Assembly: GCA_028564705.1 (NCBI GenBank) | Contig: JAPXFQ010000494.1 | Location: forward strand, 186,001 to 250,000 | DNA length: 64,000 nucleotides | Source: Apricaphanius iberus | Lineage: Eukaryota > Chordata > Actinopteri > Cyprinodontiformes > Aphaniidae | Reading direction: 5' to 3' | In this document: one piece after another, positions 26,670-38,062 of the stretch | Layout of the letters: each line of letters opens with the position of its first letter | How positions within the stretch are numbered: the stretch's first letter is position 1 | The notes under the pieces: generated by a model | What the model was told of the DNA's origin: nothing | The model's input: only the letters and a program-made list of their open reading frames with translations | The model's database searches: none | Made by a program: the position numbers and the translations under genes

Positions 26670-27600
26670 AGGTGTGTGTTAACCCTTCTTCTTTCTCTTT
26701 TGGCCTTTTCCTTCAGGGATCGCAACAGCGAATCATCTGTCTCCATTTAGTCCTATAGTCTGCATCCTCTCCCCTCACACCAACTAACTCTCATTTTTGG
26801 TTTTCCTCCTGCCTGGTTCCATCCTCTTCATCTTTCTACCAATATAATCTTTATCACTCCTCTGAACATGTCCACACTATCTCAGTCTGGTCTTCCTGGC
26901 TTTATCCCCGAAATATCTAACATGAGCTGTCCTTCTGATGTACTCATTCCCAATCATATCCATTCTTGTCAATCTCAAAGAGAATCTCAACATTGTGAGT
27001 TCTGCATCCTGTCTTTTCTTCATTGGTACTGGCTCTAGACCATACAACATTGCTGGTCTCACTGCTGTCTTGTACACCTTTCCCTTCATTCTTGCTGAAA
27101 CCCTTTTATCACACATCACACCTGACACTTTTCTCCACCCATTCCAATCAGCTCGCACATCCTTCTTCACCTCATTTCCAAACTCTCCATTGCTATGTAC
27201 CGTTAATCCTAAGTACTTAAAGTCATTTCCTTTGTTTATTTCCACTCCTGTAACTTAACTGTTCCACTTGTGTCTCATTTACACACATGTATTCTGTCTT
27301 TCTGTGACTAATTTTCATTCCTCTCTTTTCCAGTGCATACCTCCATCTCTCTAGCTTTTCCTTCACCTTCGCCCTGCTCTCACTGCAGATTATAATGTCA
27401 TCTGCAATCATCATAGTCCATGGAAACTCCCGTGTAACATCATCCATTAGCCCATCCATCACCAAAGCAAGCAAGAAGGGGCTCAGCCGATACTTGATGC
27501 AGTCCCACCTCCACTTTGAACACCTCTGTTGCTCCTCGGCACACCTCACTGCTGTCTCACACTTCTCATACATGTCCTGCACCTCTTTAACATACTACTC
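26670..27600 (-). mobile_element. RTE-type LINE relic, minus strand
   Basis: Two overlapping minus-strand frames (27582-27223 and 27245-26877) encode RLSPFLLALVMDGLMDDV, the catalytic IADDIIICS (about 27413-27388), KTEYMCVN, then FKYLGLTVHSNGEFGNEV, KVYKTAVRPAMLYGLE and WFGHVQR. These are the palm, thumb and C-terminus of an RTE-like reverse transcriptase. A frameshift near 27230 splits it. It differs in sequence from the neighbouring 24114-25477 copy, so it is a separate and older family. Confidence 0.8.
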
Positions 27601-28980
27601 TGACAGAAAAGATAGGTGCTACAAATATTTCTGTACAATGGTGGTGAAAAAATGCAAAACCAGGAGCTATGTGTGAGACTCTAAATGTCTCTGCTAGCAT
27701 TTAAAATGTTAAAGTTCATAACAACATAACTGGACAACAGACTAAATAAGGGTGGCTTCTTTAAATAATCGCTAGAAGAAATAAAACAGCTTAACTTAGT
27801 TATGCAAATTTCTATCTGAAGAAACAGCAAGAGTTGTTAAGCAATGTCATTTAGACTGATACTTTTTTCTTTTCTTTTTTTTTACATGTCCTGTCTAGTA
27901 GTTTGCTACTCAGAGTTGGTGTCTGAGTACAAGCCCAACAGATTTACTTTCCCAAGCAGAGCATTACAGCTTTGCTAGTTAGACTGATATGAAGGTAGAC
28001 ATATTTTGATAGTAATGCACATTTTAATGTTTTATGAAAATAAATTGCAACATACTGGTACAACATACATCATGCCACCTTTAAAGCATAGTGTTGGAAA
28101 GGTGATGATTTTGAACAGTTTTGCAGTGACTGTACGATTCACTGTGGTTTCCTTTGTGTTGAAAAATATTCTACTTTCGAATGCGAAGCCGTATGTCTGA
28201 CAGGGTGAAGATCAGCGGAAACCAGGTCAAGGAAGTGATTACTTAATCTAGTAATCAGAAATTCTGCAGAAAAAGGTTTAATGCATTGATAAAATCTCAC
28301 AGAAAATAACTAATTCAAAGTATTTCTTCTAAAGCTAGTTCAAAAAGCTATTCAATCGTTTTTTTTCAAGTTTTTAAATAAAGGGTATTATGTTTTAAAG
28401 ACATGGAATCTGAGATTTGACTCATTCTATAAGGGCAAGAAAATTGTTATAATTTTCTTTAAATCATGGAAAACAATATTCTAAATAAAGGTCAGATTGT
28501 TTTTTCTCAAAGCATGGCGTAAAGTCATGTAAATGCTGTCATCATGTTACAGACTACATATACATTGCATTACCACAAACTGTCAACCAAAAATAATAAA
28601 ACCTGCAATTTTTATCCACCTTTAGAGCTAATATTTACATTAAAATATTTCTCTAGCTGGATGAGAAGAAGCATAAATAACCTCTGACTTTTAGAAAAAG
28701 TATTATTGTTTATCTGAGATATTTAGTAGCAACTATAAAAGAGCATATAAGTTAAATCTGTGTTGCAAGGTTAAAGTTCAAAGTCTTCCTGTGGTTTTTT
28801 GCAGCTCTTCTGCAGTCAAAAGCATCACTGAAAGGAAACCACAGAACTCAGTTGTAGGTGTGAAGGGTCTATAGAGTAAATGACAAAGAAAAAGTACGTT
28901 GCTTCTAATTTTTTTTACACTATTCTGTTCACACACTCGCTGCTGTGGGTTCGTGCTGCATTGAGCTCATGCCCTCAGGC
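27601..28980. other. Intergenic, nothing recognised
   Basis: AT-rich DNA between slc48a1 and the probable distal rapgef3 promoter. No exon or named repeat recognised. Confidence 0.45.
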
Positions 28981-28984
28981 GCTC

Positions 28985-29156
28985 GCTTCATGACCAATCA
29001 GAAAGATACAGGAAACCGTGTCCACTAACACTCCCGAGGACTCAAACAGACGACCCAGACTAGGAAATTATACCCAGACATATGAAAGAAGGAACGGCTG
29101 GAAAAAGGATTGCAGATTACTAGTGCACTGACGGGCCTTACGCTAGAATAAATGTG
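28985..29156 (+). promoter_or_regulatory. rapgef3: Probable distal rapgef3 promoter and non-coding first exon
   Basis: A more GC-balanced block with a CCAAT box (GACCAATCAG, 28992-29001) precedes a strong donor, AATGTG|GTAAGT, at 29156/29157. The region could supply a 5' untranslated exon that splices to the acceptor at 36567/36568. The exon's 5' end is not visible and transcription is inferred only from the splice site and composition. Confidence 0.35.
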
Positions 29157-30660
29157 GTAAGTTTCTGATCATTGATGAGAACTAATGGATGTAACCAACA
29201 GATCATTTAGTTTTAATATTTCAAATTCAAAAATAGGAAATAGGAAATGTGTTTATTCATAATGCAAGACATCATACATAACACCTGTGCAATAGAGGAT
29301 ATTTTTGAAACAATATTTAGCATGTGTTAATACCGTATATTCTTTACAGCTTTCATTACAGCTCCAAAGTTTAGGAAAGTTTTTGATGGTATTTAATTGA
29401 TTTAATTGATTGTCATCAGTGTAAAACGTGGTAAATAGTAGAGCGACGAATAAGATTTTGAACCGTTACATGCAGAATTACTCACATAATTTGTTTTCAT
29501 TTCTTCCTTCATATTGGCTTCACATTCTGCATCAGTCCTCATCTGACCACGAGGTCAAACAGATCAAATATGTATTTCCCTGTCGCTGCTAAGTGGCAGG
29601 AGAAAGGAAGGAAAAAGGTGGACGTGTGTCAGTCCACGCATGTGTGTATTAATGCATGTGTGTGTGTGTTTATGTTTATGCGTGTGTGTGTGTGTCTCTG
29701 TGCGCTCAAGAAAGTTGGCAAAGTACATTCCATGGGCGTTAATGTGTTGCAGGAAATCCCACTCCCATTCCCGAAGGACCTAAATAGAAACACACTCTCA
29801 CAAAATAAATGGAAAGAAAAAGAGAGAAATAATTATTTACTCAGATAACAGACAAAACGATGTGGTCGAATAAAGAATGCAACTATAAATATCCAACATC
29901 TAAACCTGAAATGTTGCTTGCTTGTCAGACTCAGAAAGGTTTATTGCTGTATATGTGAACAGATTCACAACACTAGGAAGTGACTGTGGTACTTTATGCA
30001 AACATATGATGAGACAAAACCTTAGCATACAAGAAATAAAAGAAAAAAATGGATTCAACAGAGCTGTTTATCCAATGTCTGTCACATACAGAACTGTAAA
30101 AACTATTTGTTGCCTCACAAATTTATTCTTTTTTTTATTCTTTTTTTTTCACAAGTAAATGTTTCAGATCATCAGATTTAAATATTGGAAAATAATACCC
30201 TGGGTAAATTCAAAAGGTTTTCAAAAGATGATTTCATTTATTAGGAGAAGAAGGCTATTCAAACTAATTTAAAAATAAACCAAAATTCACATTAAACCTT
30301 CCCAGAAGCAGTCAACTTATCAAAAATTACTCCAAGAGTGCATTCATGATTCATGCGGGAGGTTAAAACCTATGTTTGAGATACAATAAGAAAGTCAATG
30401 GACAGAAATGGCATCCATTGAAGAGTTCCAAGGTGAAAACAAATAAAGAGCATGATTTTTTTTTACATCTGCCACAAAAAAAAAATGATGATGCCTTTTG
30501 GAAAATATTGTGTAGAATCAAGAACAGCATCATAGTGACAGTCAATGGTATAATATTCTGAGGCTGCCATGCTACCTAATGACTTATTTGAATTGCAATA
30601 ACTGATAATCAGACCATGAATGTTGTTCTCTACTGGTAAATATTGAAGCTTAAGCTCAAG
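29157..30660. other. Upstream region, nothing beyond a TG microsatellite
   Basis: Interrupted GT repeats occur at about 29640-29700. Otherwise AT-rich, without recognisable exon or repeat. Confidence 0.45.
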
Positions 30661-30668
30661 TCCACCCA

Positions 30669-30718
30669 CTATTCTACAGCTAATGCTGTTCTATTCTACA
30701 GCTAATGCTGTAGAATAG
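30669..30718. repeat. 21-bp direct repeat ending in a perfect hairpin
   Basis: CTATTCTACAGCTAATGCTGT occurs at 30669-30689 and again at 30691-30711. The second copy runs into a perfect 12-bp inverted repeat: CTATTCTACAGC, loop TAAT, GCTGTAGAATAG (30691-30718). Confidence 0.9.
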
Positions 30719-30744
30719 TGATCCTAAGAGCCAATTCTAGGTTT

Positions 30745-31040
30745 TGACATTTAGGGTAGCTCAGCCACTGGTGTGCAACTGATAGGGGCTCTGTGCGACA
30801 GAAATAGCTTAAATTAATGATGTTCACAGTCTGCCTCAAGGGCCGATTCCCTGCTGTCATAGTTCTTTTCCTGGTTCAACACACCTAAATCTAACAATGG
30901 TTTATCGGCAGGCCTCTGCAGAGGTTTGACCTGCTAAAGAGGTAGTTGTACCATCTGAATCAGCGTTTCGAGCTAAGACATATCCAAAGCTGTCGGGACA
31001 CTGGCGCTCAAGTACTGGAGTTGGACACCCATTGCTGGAA
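30745..31040. repeat. Dispersed fish MITE-like repeat
   Basis: Carries the high-copy teleost phrases GGGCCGATTCCCTGCTG, CTTTTCCTGGTTCAACACAC and, at the far end, GGAGTTGGACACCCATTGC. The inverted similarity of its ends suggests a hAT-like MITE. Boundaries approximate. Confidence 0.5.
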
Positions 31041-31220
31041 TAAAATAATCAGATTTTTCTTGAAGAATGAGATAATGTATACTGTGCAAGCCCAATGATA
31101 AGCTTCTAAGCACTTCTCTTGTAGTTACTCCAGGTGAAGCATATGTAGTTGGTTCGTCACCCTGGATAAGAGACTAAACCATAGTGCAAAAAGTATTATT
31201 TAATAATTTTTCGAGAATGT

Positions 31221-31248
31221 TTGGGACTATGGTGTAGCATAGTCCCAA
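31221..31248. repeat. Perfect 11-bp stem hairpin
   Basis: TTGGGACTATG, loop GTGTAG, CATAGTCCCAA. Lies just upstream of the L2-like LINE. Confidence 0.85.
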
Positions 31249-31379
31249 TACCTTAGTTTGCCACCTAAAAAAAAATACCTCTCTTCTTTCGGAGAATAAA
31301 GGTATGTTACGTCACCTTAAAGTAAATTTATCATCTAAAAAAAAAGTTATCCTCTTTAGAAGGATGTACGACATTCGAT

Positions 31380-32848
31380 GAAAAAACAGTTTGTGTGGAT
31401 CAGGGTTCAGTCTTAGGCCCAGTACTTTTTAACCTGTATATGCTCCCTCTTGGCAGTGTTATCTGGAGACATGGAGTTAACTTTCAGTTATGCTGATGAT
31501 ACACAGTTGTACATCTCCATGTCTCCTGATGACACACGGCCAATGGATACACTTTTTAACCGCATTTTAGACATCAAATCCTGGATGGCAGAAAACTTTC
31601 TCCAGCTCAACCAGGACAAAACTGAGGTTTTAGTTATCGGTCCTGAGGCACAGAAAGAGAAACTTTTACCAAAACTACAATCGTTGTCTTTTGTTGTTTG
31701 GTTTGCTTTCTTTGTCCTTCTTTACAAGTGAAGAACCTAGGTGTGATTTTTGACTCTGAGTTAACTTTTATCCCTCACATTGAAAAGATAACCAAAATAG
31801 GTTTTTATCACCTAAAGAACATCGTCAGAGTCCGCCCCATTCTCTCTTGGGCCAATACGGAGACGCTAATGCATACTTTTATCACCAGTAGAATTGATTT
31901 CTGTAATGCCTGCTTTGTGGTCTTCCCAAAAAGACTACATCAAGTTTACAGCTTTTACAGAATTCAGCAGCTCGTGTCCTGATGAAGACCAGGAGGCGGG
32001 AGCACATTACACTGGTCTTAAAATCACTGCATTGGCTTCCCATATGTTTTAGGATCGATTTTAAGGTTCTTTTAATGGTTTTTAAGTGTCTTATTGGTCT
32101 TGGGCCTTCTTATCTGTCAGAAATGCTTTTACCGTATGAACCCTCGCGCTCTCTGCGCTCCTCTGGCAGGCGTCTCCTTGTCATCCCCAGAGTCAGGACA
32201 CAGACTCATTATTATGGCCCTCACCTCTGGAACAGGCTGCCAGAGGATCTCAGAGCCGCAGAGAACATTCATGTTTTTAAGAGCAGGCCCAAGACTCACC
32301 TTTTTAGCTCAGTCTTTAACTAATTATTATTTATTAATATATTTTTAACCGCTCAGCATGTTTTACCTGATTTAATTTTTAGTTTAGCTTTTAACTGTTT
32401 ATTTATTAATCTGCTCTGCATTTTTATCTCAATCTATCTTATCGTTGTTTTACACTTATTGTTTTATACTTTATACACTTTATATTTTATAAACTTTATT
32501 TTTTAACTTATTTTAATCTTTCTTGCCAGTGTTTCCTCTCTGGGGGCCCCCTGCATCGGTGGCGGTGGTCGGCTGTGGCTGCCTGGGTGCCCCCCAGGTA
32601 GCGCTTTGGTGGAGGTGGGGGTACCAGCCCTTCCTCCTCTGGGTGCCCTGGGTCAGTGCCTTGGCTGCTGCTGTTGATCTGCTGTGTAGCTGATGGGTTA
32701 GGTTGGGAGGGGGTTGTATTTGCGTTGATGATTTTATTTTTGAAGGGGGGGGTTGTGGGGTTATTTTAAATCTGTAAAGCACTTTAAGTAACTTTGTTTC
32801 AAAAGTGCTTTATAAATAAAGTTTGAATGATTGATTGATTGATTGATC
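31380..32848 (+). mobile_element. L2-like LINE, 3' part
   Basis: Successive frames encode the RT palm [27 protein letters not shown] (catalytic YADD), LQLNQDKTEVLVIGPE, VKNLGVIFDSELTFIPHI and the C-terminal SLHWLPI, GPSYLSEMLLPYEPSRSLRS and WNRLPEDLRAAE. Frames break near 31690-31735 and 31980. The 3' untranslated part is GC-rich (32530-32740) and ends AATAAAGTTTGAATG(ATTG)n, the L2-type tail. It lacks the 5' half and is dead. Confidence 0.85.
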
Positions 32849-32859
32849 AGGCTTTTGTT

Positions 32860-33880
32860 TTCCTCTTTTTCATTATGTATGAGGTATAAGTTATCTCTCA
32901 GTAAGCTGACAAAATCAATCAATTTAAACATTATCAAGACATCTAATGTCACTGCAAGAAGTATTGGCATTGAACAGGCTAAGTTTGTGCATAACGTTTA
33001 GAAACATTTGTATAACTCCTTCATGCATATAACATTTCAAAAGGGGATAAATTAGTACCTGTGACAGTAGAGGAGGTCCATACCAACACCCTGTACTCAT
33101 TTATTAAACATATACACCAGTGGATCATACAGATATATGCACAGGAGATGTGAGACCTAGGAGTGTTGGCACAAATCTTGAATCATGTTTATCTTTTTGT
33201 GCAAACTGCAAAACATCTGGGCTGTCAGTAGAGGGCACAATTCATTTTTGAAACTGCCAGACCTTCTGGAGTGAAGTTTTTTTGCAAAGTAAAGCATTCC
33301 AGACTTAACATTACTATACAGCTCAGTGGGTCAAAAGCCAAAATTGACCCCAAAGCCAGAATGCAATTAACTTCAAGGTCATTTTCTGTTTTTCCATCTC
33401 TGTATTCTAATATTATCATCATAAAGCACAGATTAGTTTCCGGTATGGTTGTATGCGTATTCTAGAGTGGCTCAAACCTTTTCTGTTTGACGAGAGACAG
33501 GCATGATTCATTTAAAACAGACCTGTTTCTTTAAGGTATGAGCTGCATAGAAGCCGGTCTAGACAGTCTGATATTATCAAATTGCACTAATATGTCTTTT
33601 CTTATCAAGTCAGCTACTGTGTTCACCATCACAAAAATGATTACTTTACTGTGAGTGTGCATAATGCATTACAGAGCTCACTCGAGACATTTAAGAGGGA
33701 AAGACTGGTTTAGTCACAGCACAGAGACATTTTCAGCCATTTAAAGACTTCTGTGTGGTTTCTACCTTTTGACTAAGTTTTGGGATAACTGCTGTTGCAT
33801 CCTAATGACTCCTCTAAGGTCTGGATCAGGCAAGAGGCCCATTTTCTTTCTTAGTATTTGCAGAAAATCCCAATCAACAA
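32860..33880. other. Upstream region, nothing recognised
   Basis: No exon, named repeat or RNA gene recognised. Confidence 0.45.
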
Positions 33881-33884
33881 AGCA

Positions 33885-34200
33885 CTAGACACTAAAATTA
33901 AAACCAAACATGGAGAAACAGCTTTCGGTTTGTCCTTCTATCTGCAACAAACTTCCAGACCACTGCAAAGCTGCTGAAACTCTGAGTTCCTTTAAATCGA
34001 GGCTAAAGCCCCATTTGTTTAGAGTGGCCTCTGTTTGATTAATAATGGCTATAATGTCATAACAGTAATACAGTTCATTGTTCTTCAAAGTTGTTTTTTT
34101 CATTTTTTATTGTTTTATTTTTGTTTTGTTTCTCCCCCAGTCATGTAAAACAACTCAAATTGCCTCTTTGTTGAAAGTTCAATACACATAGATTTGCCTT
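33885..34200 (+). repeat. L2-like LINE 3' fragment, plus strand
   Basis: Encodes CNKLPDHCKAAETLSSFKSR followed by KPHLFRVASV and a stop, the C-terminal tract of an L2-like ORF2, then a T-rich 3' region ending near AATTGCCTC and TTGCCTTGC. Confidence 0.6.
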
Positions 34201-34884
34201 GCTTTGTAGTTAATATTACTAAGGATTTTAAAACATATAATCTTCTTTGGTTTATCTGAAATAAGAGAAAATGCAAATGGATGTAGGCACGCTTTGAAAT
34301 TCATCCTTCACCCACGACACTCTAATGCGATAATGGTTCTAGAAAGAAAAACAAAAATGCTGAGGTGAGCAACAGGTACAGTGGTTTTTAATAACATAAA
34401 CAAAAGAGGCTGTTTGATTATGCTGTCCTCCTACATATATCCAGCTGGGGGAACAAACAGGCCCTCGCACTGAAAGCACGACAGAATGGATGTTCTTGTG
34501 ACCGAGTGCCTTGTGGCAAACCTTGGCAAACTGACTGAATGTAAGGTCAGCACAGGAAGGGCAGCCCCGCTCTGGAACAATAGCAGGGATTTAAACAATT
34601 CTAGGAGAACAGCCTGCAAGACAGAACTGACTGTGATCCAGGACAAGGAAAATTAAGTTACAGAAAGTGCTCCTTCGTTTAGAAATTTGTAGATGTATCG
34701 CATTATATTCAAATATCATCAGAAGGTTTGATTTTAATTATTCAGTTCAACAAGTGAAGCTGATATAGACCATCTCGTGACATGTCGATAGGTTTTTTTC
34801 TGTTAATAATTATGTCTCACAGTTCATACAAATATGTTATGTTGTGTTGTGGTCTGTATTACAAAACCATTGAGAAAACTGGTG

Positions 34885-35140
34885 AGGTAAAGCAACCAAC
34901 TTTACTTGCATAGCACACTTTCAACAATGCAATTCAAAAGCAGCAATAAAGCAACAGTAAAACCATAAAACAGAACATTAAAGACACATAACATATGTCA
35001 CATTAAAACACATCACATTCCAGCTTGTATTCATCACTTATTCAAAGGCAGCTCTAAACAAATAGGTTTGTAGCTTTGATTTAAAGGAACTCAGTGTTTC
35101 AGCACCTTTGCAGTAGTCTTGAAGTTTGTTCCAGATACTG
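34885..35140 (-). repeat. L2-like LINE 3' fragment, minus strand
   Basis: The reverse complement of 35050-35140 encodes IWNKLQDYCKGAETLSSFKS then KLQTYLFRAAFE and a stop. It is a relative of the 33885-34200 fragment in the opposite direction. Confidence 0.6.
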
Positions 35141-35322
35141 GTAACCTGAATTTTGTTCAAAAGACATTGCCAAACTCAATAAGAAGAGTTTGCCTCAAAA
35201 GGTTATTGCTAAAGAAGCTGGCTTTGAACATAGTACTGTATCCAAGTACTTTAAAAAAAGTTAAGTGGAAGGAAAAGGTGTGCTCAAAAATCGGTGCAAA
35301 AGAAACTGAAATAACTATAATT

Positions 35323-35582
35323 TAAATGGTAAATGGACTGAACTTATATAGCGCTTTTCTAGTCTTACTGACCACTCAAAGCGCTTTACATTGAAGCCAC
35401 ATTCACCCATTCACACTCGCATTCATACACCGACACCAAACATGGCACGGTAGGACAATGTAGAATTTGGGGGCTAAGTGCCTTGCCCAGGGGCACATCG
35501 ACATGTGACTGTAGGAAGCTATAACTGAACCTACGACCCTCCGATTGCAAGCCAACTACTCTACCACGGAGCCACAGTCGCC
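35323..35582 (-). repeat. tRNA-derived SINE, minus strand
   Basis: The left end reads TAAATGGTAAATGGACTG and TATATAGCGCTTTTCTAG; the right end holds CTACTCTACCACGGAGCCAC, the antisense of a tRNA-like head with A- and B-box remnants. This is a very common teleost SINE architecture. No function in this copy. Confidence 0.6.
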
Positions 35583-36567
35583 TGAATTTAAGGAAGTAAG
35601 ATGTGCAGTGGAGCAGGAGTTTGTTCTTCAAGAGCCAGCACAAACATGTATCTAGAACATGGACTAAAAACTGTTGAATTCCTTATGTTATTCCACTCCA
35701 GAACCACAGACAATGTAGCATCCTTCCTGTTCTAAATAGGACTGTTTTTTAGTGGTACAAATTCCACTGTTAGACATAACAGATTTTGCATTTCATTAGG
35801 AAATGAAGTTTAGAGAGGGACAGAATTAAAGCTTCAAAAGTCAGAGATGATTTGGGTAGTATATGACATTAGTTGTTTGCCCATTATGTTGTATCAAGTC
35901 CAAAGTCAGTGAATTCATCCATCAGGAGACTTTGAACACACTTATTGTTTCCATGAAAGACTTAAAGATAATGCTGTTTGATTTTCTGGCACTTGGTACC
36001 TGTCCACACTCCCAAGAGAACCAATGATTTCTTCAATGACCAAGTGTGTTTGATTGGTTGTATTTGAGCTAAATGGCATAGATAATCTATGGGGTATTGT
36101 CAAGAGAAAGATACAGTGACAGATATCAGATTCAACCATGCAGATGAGCTGATTCCTTAACCCTCAGCATAACCTCAGGCTAATGGCATCCGTGACATGT
36201 TGCATTGATACCTCAACCAGATAGTCCATGTACTGTACAGTACATAAACATTTTATAAACTAACATTTCTTTATTATGTTTTCAAATAATTTTCTAATCT
36301 TCGCAGTAACGCAATATTGTTTTCCCATTAACTCTAAGCCATGATCATCAAAATTAACATCAATAACTACTTGAAATATATTATGTATAAGGATTCTATA
36401 CAGTTTTACTATTTGAATTAAAATATATTTTTAAAGACTTTCAGATGATGCAATTTTTAACAATGTGCCTTATTATGTTATTACTGCTTGATCCAAACAG
36501 AAACGTAAAAAAATATGTAAAATAGACAAATGAATACCCTAATTTTCAATTCTTTCCTGCTTTTCAG
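35583..36567. other. Upstream region, nothing recognised
   Basis: AT-rich; no exon or named repeat recognised before the acceptor at 36567. Confidence 0.4.
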
Positions 36568-36653
36568 ATATTGTTCAAGATATTCTTTCCATGGAAAACT
36601 TTGTCAAGTCATTCTGTTCGCCGTCGAGACGGCGTACACCAGAGATTGGTGAA
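36568..36653 (+). CDS. rapgef3: Probable alternative first coding exon of rapgef3
   Basis: A strong acceptor (TTTCCTGCTTTTCAG, ending 36567) and a strong donor (GAA|GTAAGT, 36653/36654) bracket an 86-bp exon. Its ATG at 36591 opens 21 codons, MENFVKSFCSPSRRRTPEIGE written as MENFVKSFCSP then SRRRTPEIGE. The exon ends in phase 0, exactly the phase needed by the next rapgef3 exon at 46127, so it could replace the 40012-40095 start exon and give a basic, Ser/Arg-rich N-terminus. It would receive the non-coding exon ending at 29156. I know no published EPAC1 isoform with this sequence, and a one-in-three phase match can be chance. Coding status is inference from splice sites and frame. Confidence 0.45.
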
Positions 36654-36714
36654 GTAAGTAATTTTATTTAACAAGTAACATGCACACTGCTAAAATGACA
36701 AATTGTCATACTGC

Positions 36715-36960
36715 CGCCTGTCTTCAGCAGTCATTGGGTGAGAGTTGGATGGTGTACACCCTGGACAGGTTTTCAGTCCATCACAGGGCAAAAAAGAGAC
36801 ACACAGCACAAACAACAATGTACTGTACATGCTCACACTCAATGGCAATTTAGGGAGACCAAATAACATAAAGGTTATGTTCTCGGAGAAAGCTTTAGTA
36901 GCAGAAAGTCACACATGCCTGAGAAAACACGCTAACTCTGTGCAGAAAGACTCCAGGCTA
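36715..36960. repeat. Dispersed fish repeat, 'GTACACCCTGGACAGG' family
   Basis: Shares GGTGTACACCCTGGACAGG, CAGTCCATCACAGGGCAA and GGCAATTTAGGGAGACCAA with the segment at 51895-52185. This is a high-copy teleost repeat of uncertain class. Confidence 0.55.
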
Positions 36961-37069
36961 AGATAAACCCAATACTTTTTTTTCACAGAAAAAAGTGACA
37001 GCAACTGTGCTGTGATGCCTCTGCACATCAAGTATTAGTGAAATAGAAAATTTTAAAGTTCAGACTGGT

Positions 37070-37600
37070 TATATAGCAGCACATTTAATTGTAACAACAT
37101 TGAACAAAGTGCTGTACATAGTTAATAAATCAACAGGAGAAACTGAAGTACAAACTAAAATTAAAGCTCCCCTACTGGACACTTTCATAATGCTTTAAAA
37201 GCCGGTGAATACAAACATGTTTTTATAAGAGATTCAAACAGATTTATAATTGGAGCCTGTCTGATGTGTTCTTCCAGAGCTTGTGGGCTACAACCCCAAA
37301 CGCTCAATCACCTATGAGAAACACACTCGACCTTTGTATAGCTAAACGCAAAAGATCATTTGACCTACACTAAGAATTCTAGAGGGTGCATAAGGCTGCA
37401 ATAGGGCAGATAAACACGCCGAGGCCTGTGCATTCAAGGGTTTATAAGACAGCAATAAAATTTTAAAGTCAATCCTGAAGTGAACAGGGAGCCAGTGAAA
37501 AAGAGCAAGCGCCAGGGAATTATGCTCACGCCTTTTATAGACTTTTTCAAGTTGTTCTACAAAGCAACTCTTGTCTCTGATGTATGTGCCCTACATTGAC
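37070..37600 (-). repeat. LINE-derived repeat, minus strand
   Basis: Contains TTTTAAAGTCAATCCTGAAG, GTGAACAGGGAGCCAGTG and AATTATGCTCACGCC, a recurrent fish L2/Rex-type fragment read antisense. No intact frame. Confidence 0.5.
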
Positions 37601-37713
37601 TGCCTCAGGGTCAAGACGCTTAGCACGCTTATGAGCTTGACAGTATAGCACTGTTGTTAAACAGCTTAAATTTGCAAGACACAAACTTAATTTTTTTATC
37701 CAACACAGAAATA

Positions 37714-38062
37714 GTCTTTTGAAGGGATGCATTGATACCACTTTTTTTTCTAATCGATATGATACCGGTACTTGGATTTGAGTAGCTGCAAATACTGAGT
37801 ACCAATCCCAATACATCTATCAAACAAAACGTGCAATGAAATGGAAGACAGGTTTTATTTTGTTCTCTGCTGTTTACAACAGTTAGATAAAAAAATAAAA
37901 TAAATTAAAATAGCCACAAAACTAAAATTTCAAGTTAAAAAAATTCTGTGAAATGATAAGTTTTCACATTCCACATTGGTTAACTTTAAACAGTACGAGT
38001 ATGAGTACATTGGAAAATTGGTCCAATACCAGTATCGGTATCCGTGCATCCCTAGTCTTAAC
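37714..38062. mobile_element. hAT-type MITE, copy 2
   Basis: Ends AAGGGATGCATTGATACC (from 37722) and CGTGCATCCCTA (to 38054) with an interior of GATACCGGTACTTGG and GTATCGGTATCC phrases, the same family as 19930 and 40494. The flanks GTCTTTTG and GTCTTAAC are an eroded 8-bp duplication (5 of 8). Confidence 0.7.

Noticed and set aside
26938..27676. Plus-strand frames over 26.9-27.7 kb
   Set aside because: They are shadows of the minus-strand RTE reverse transcriptase.
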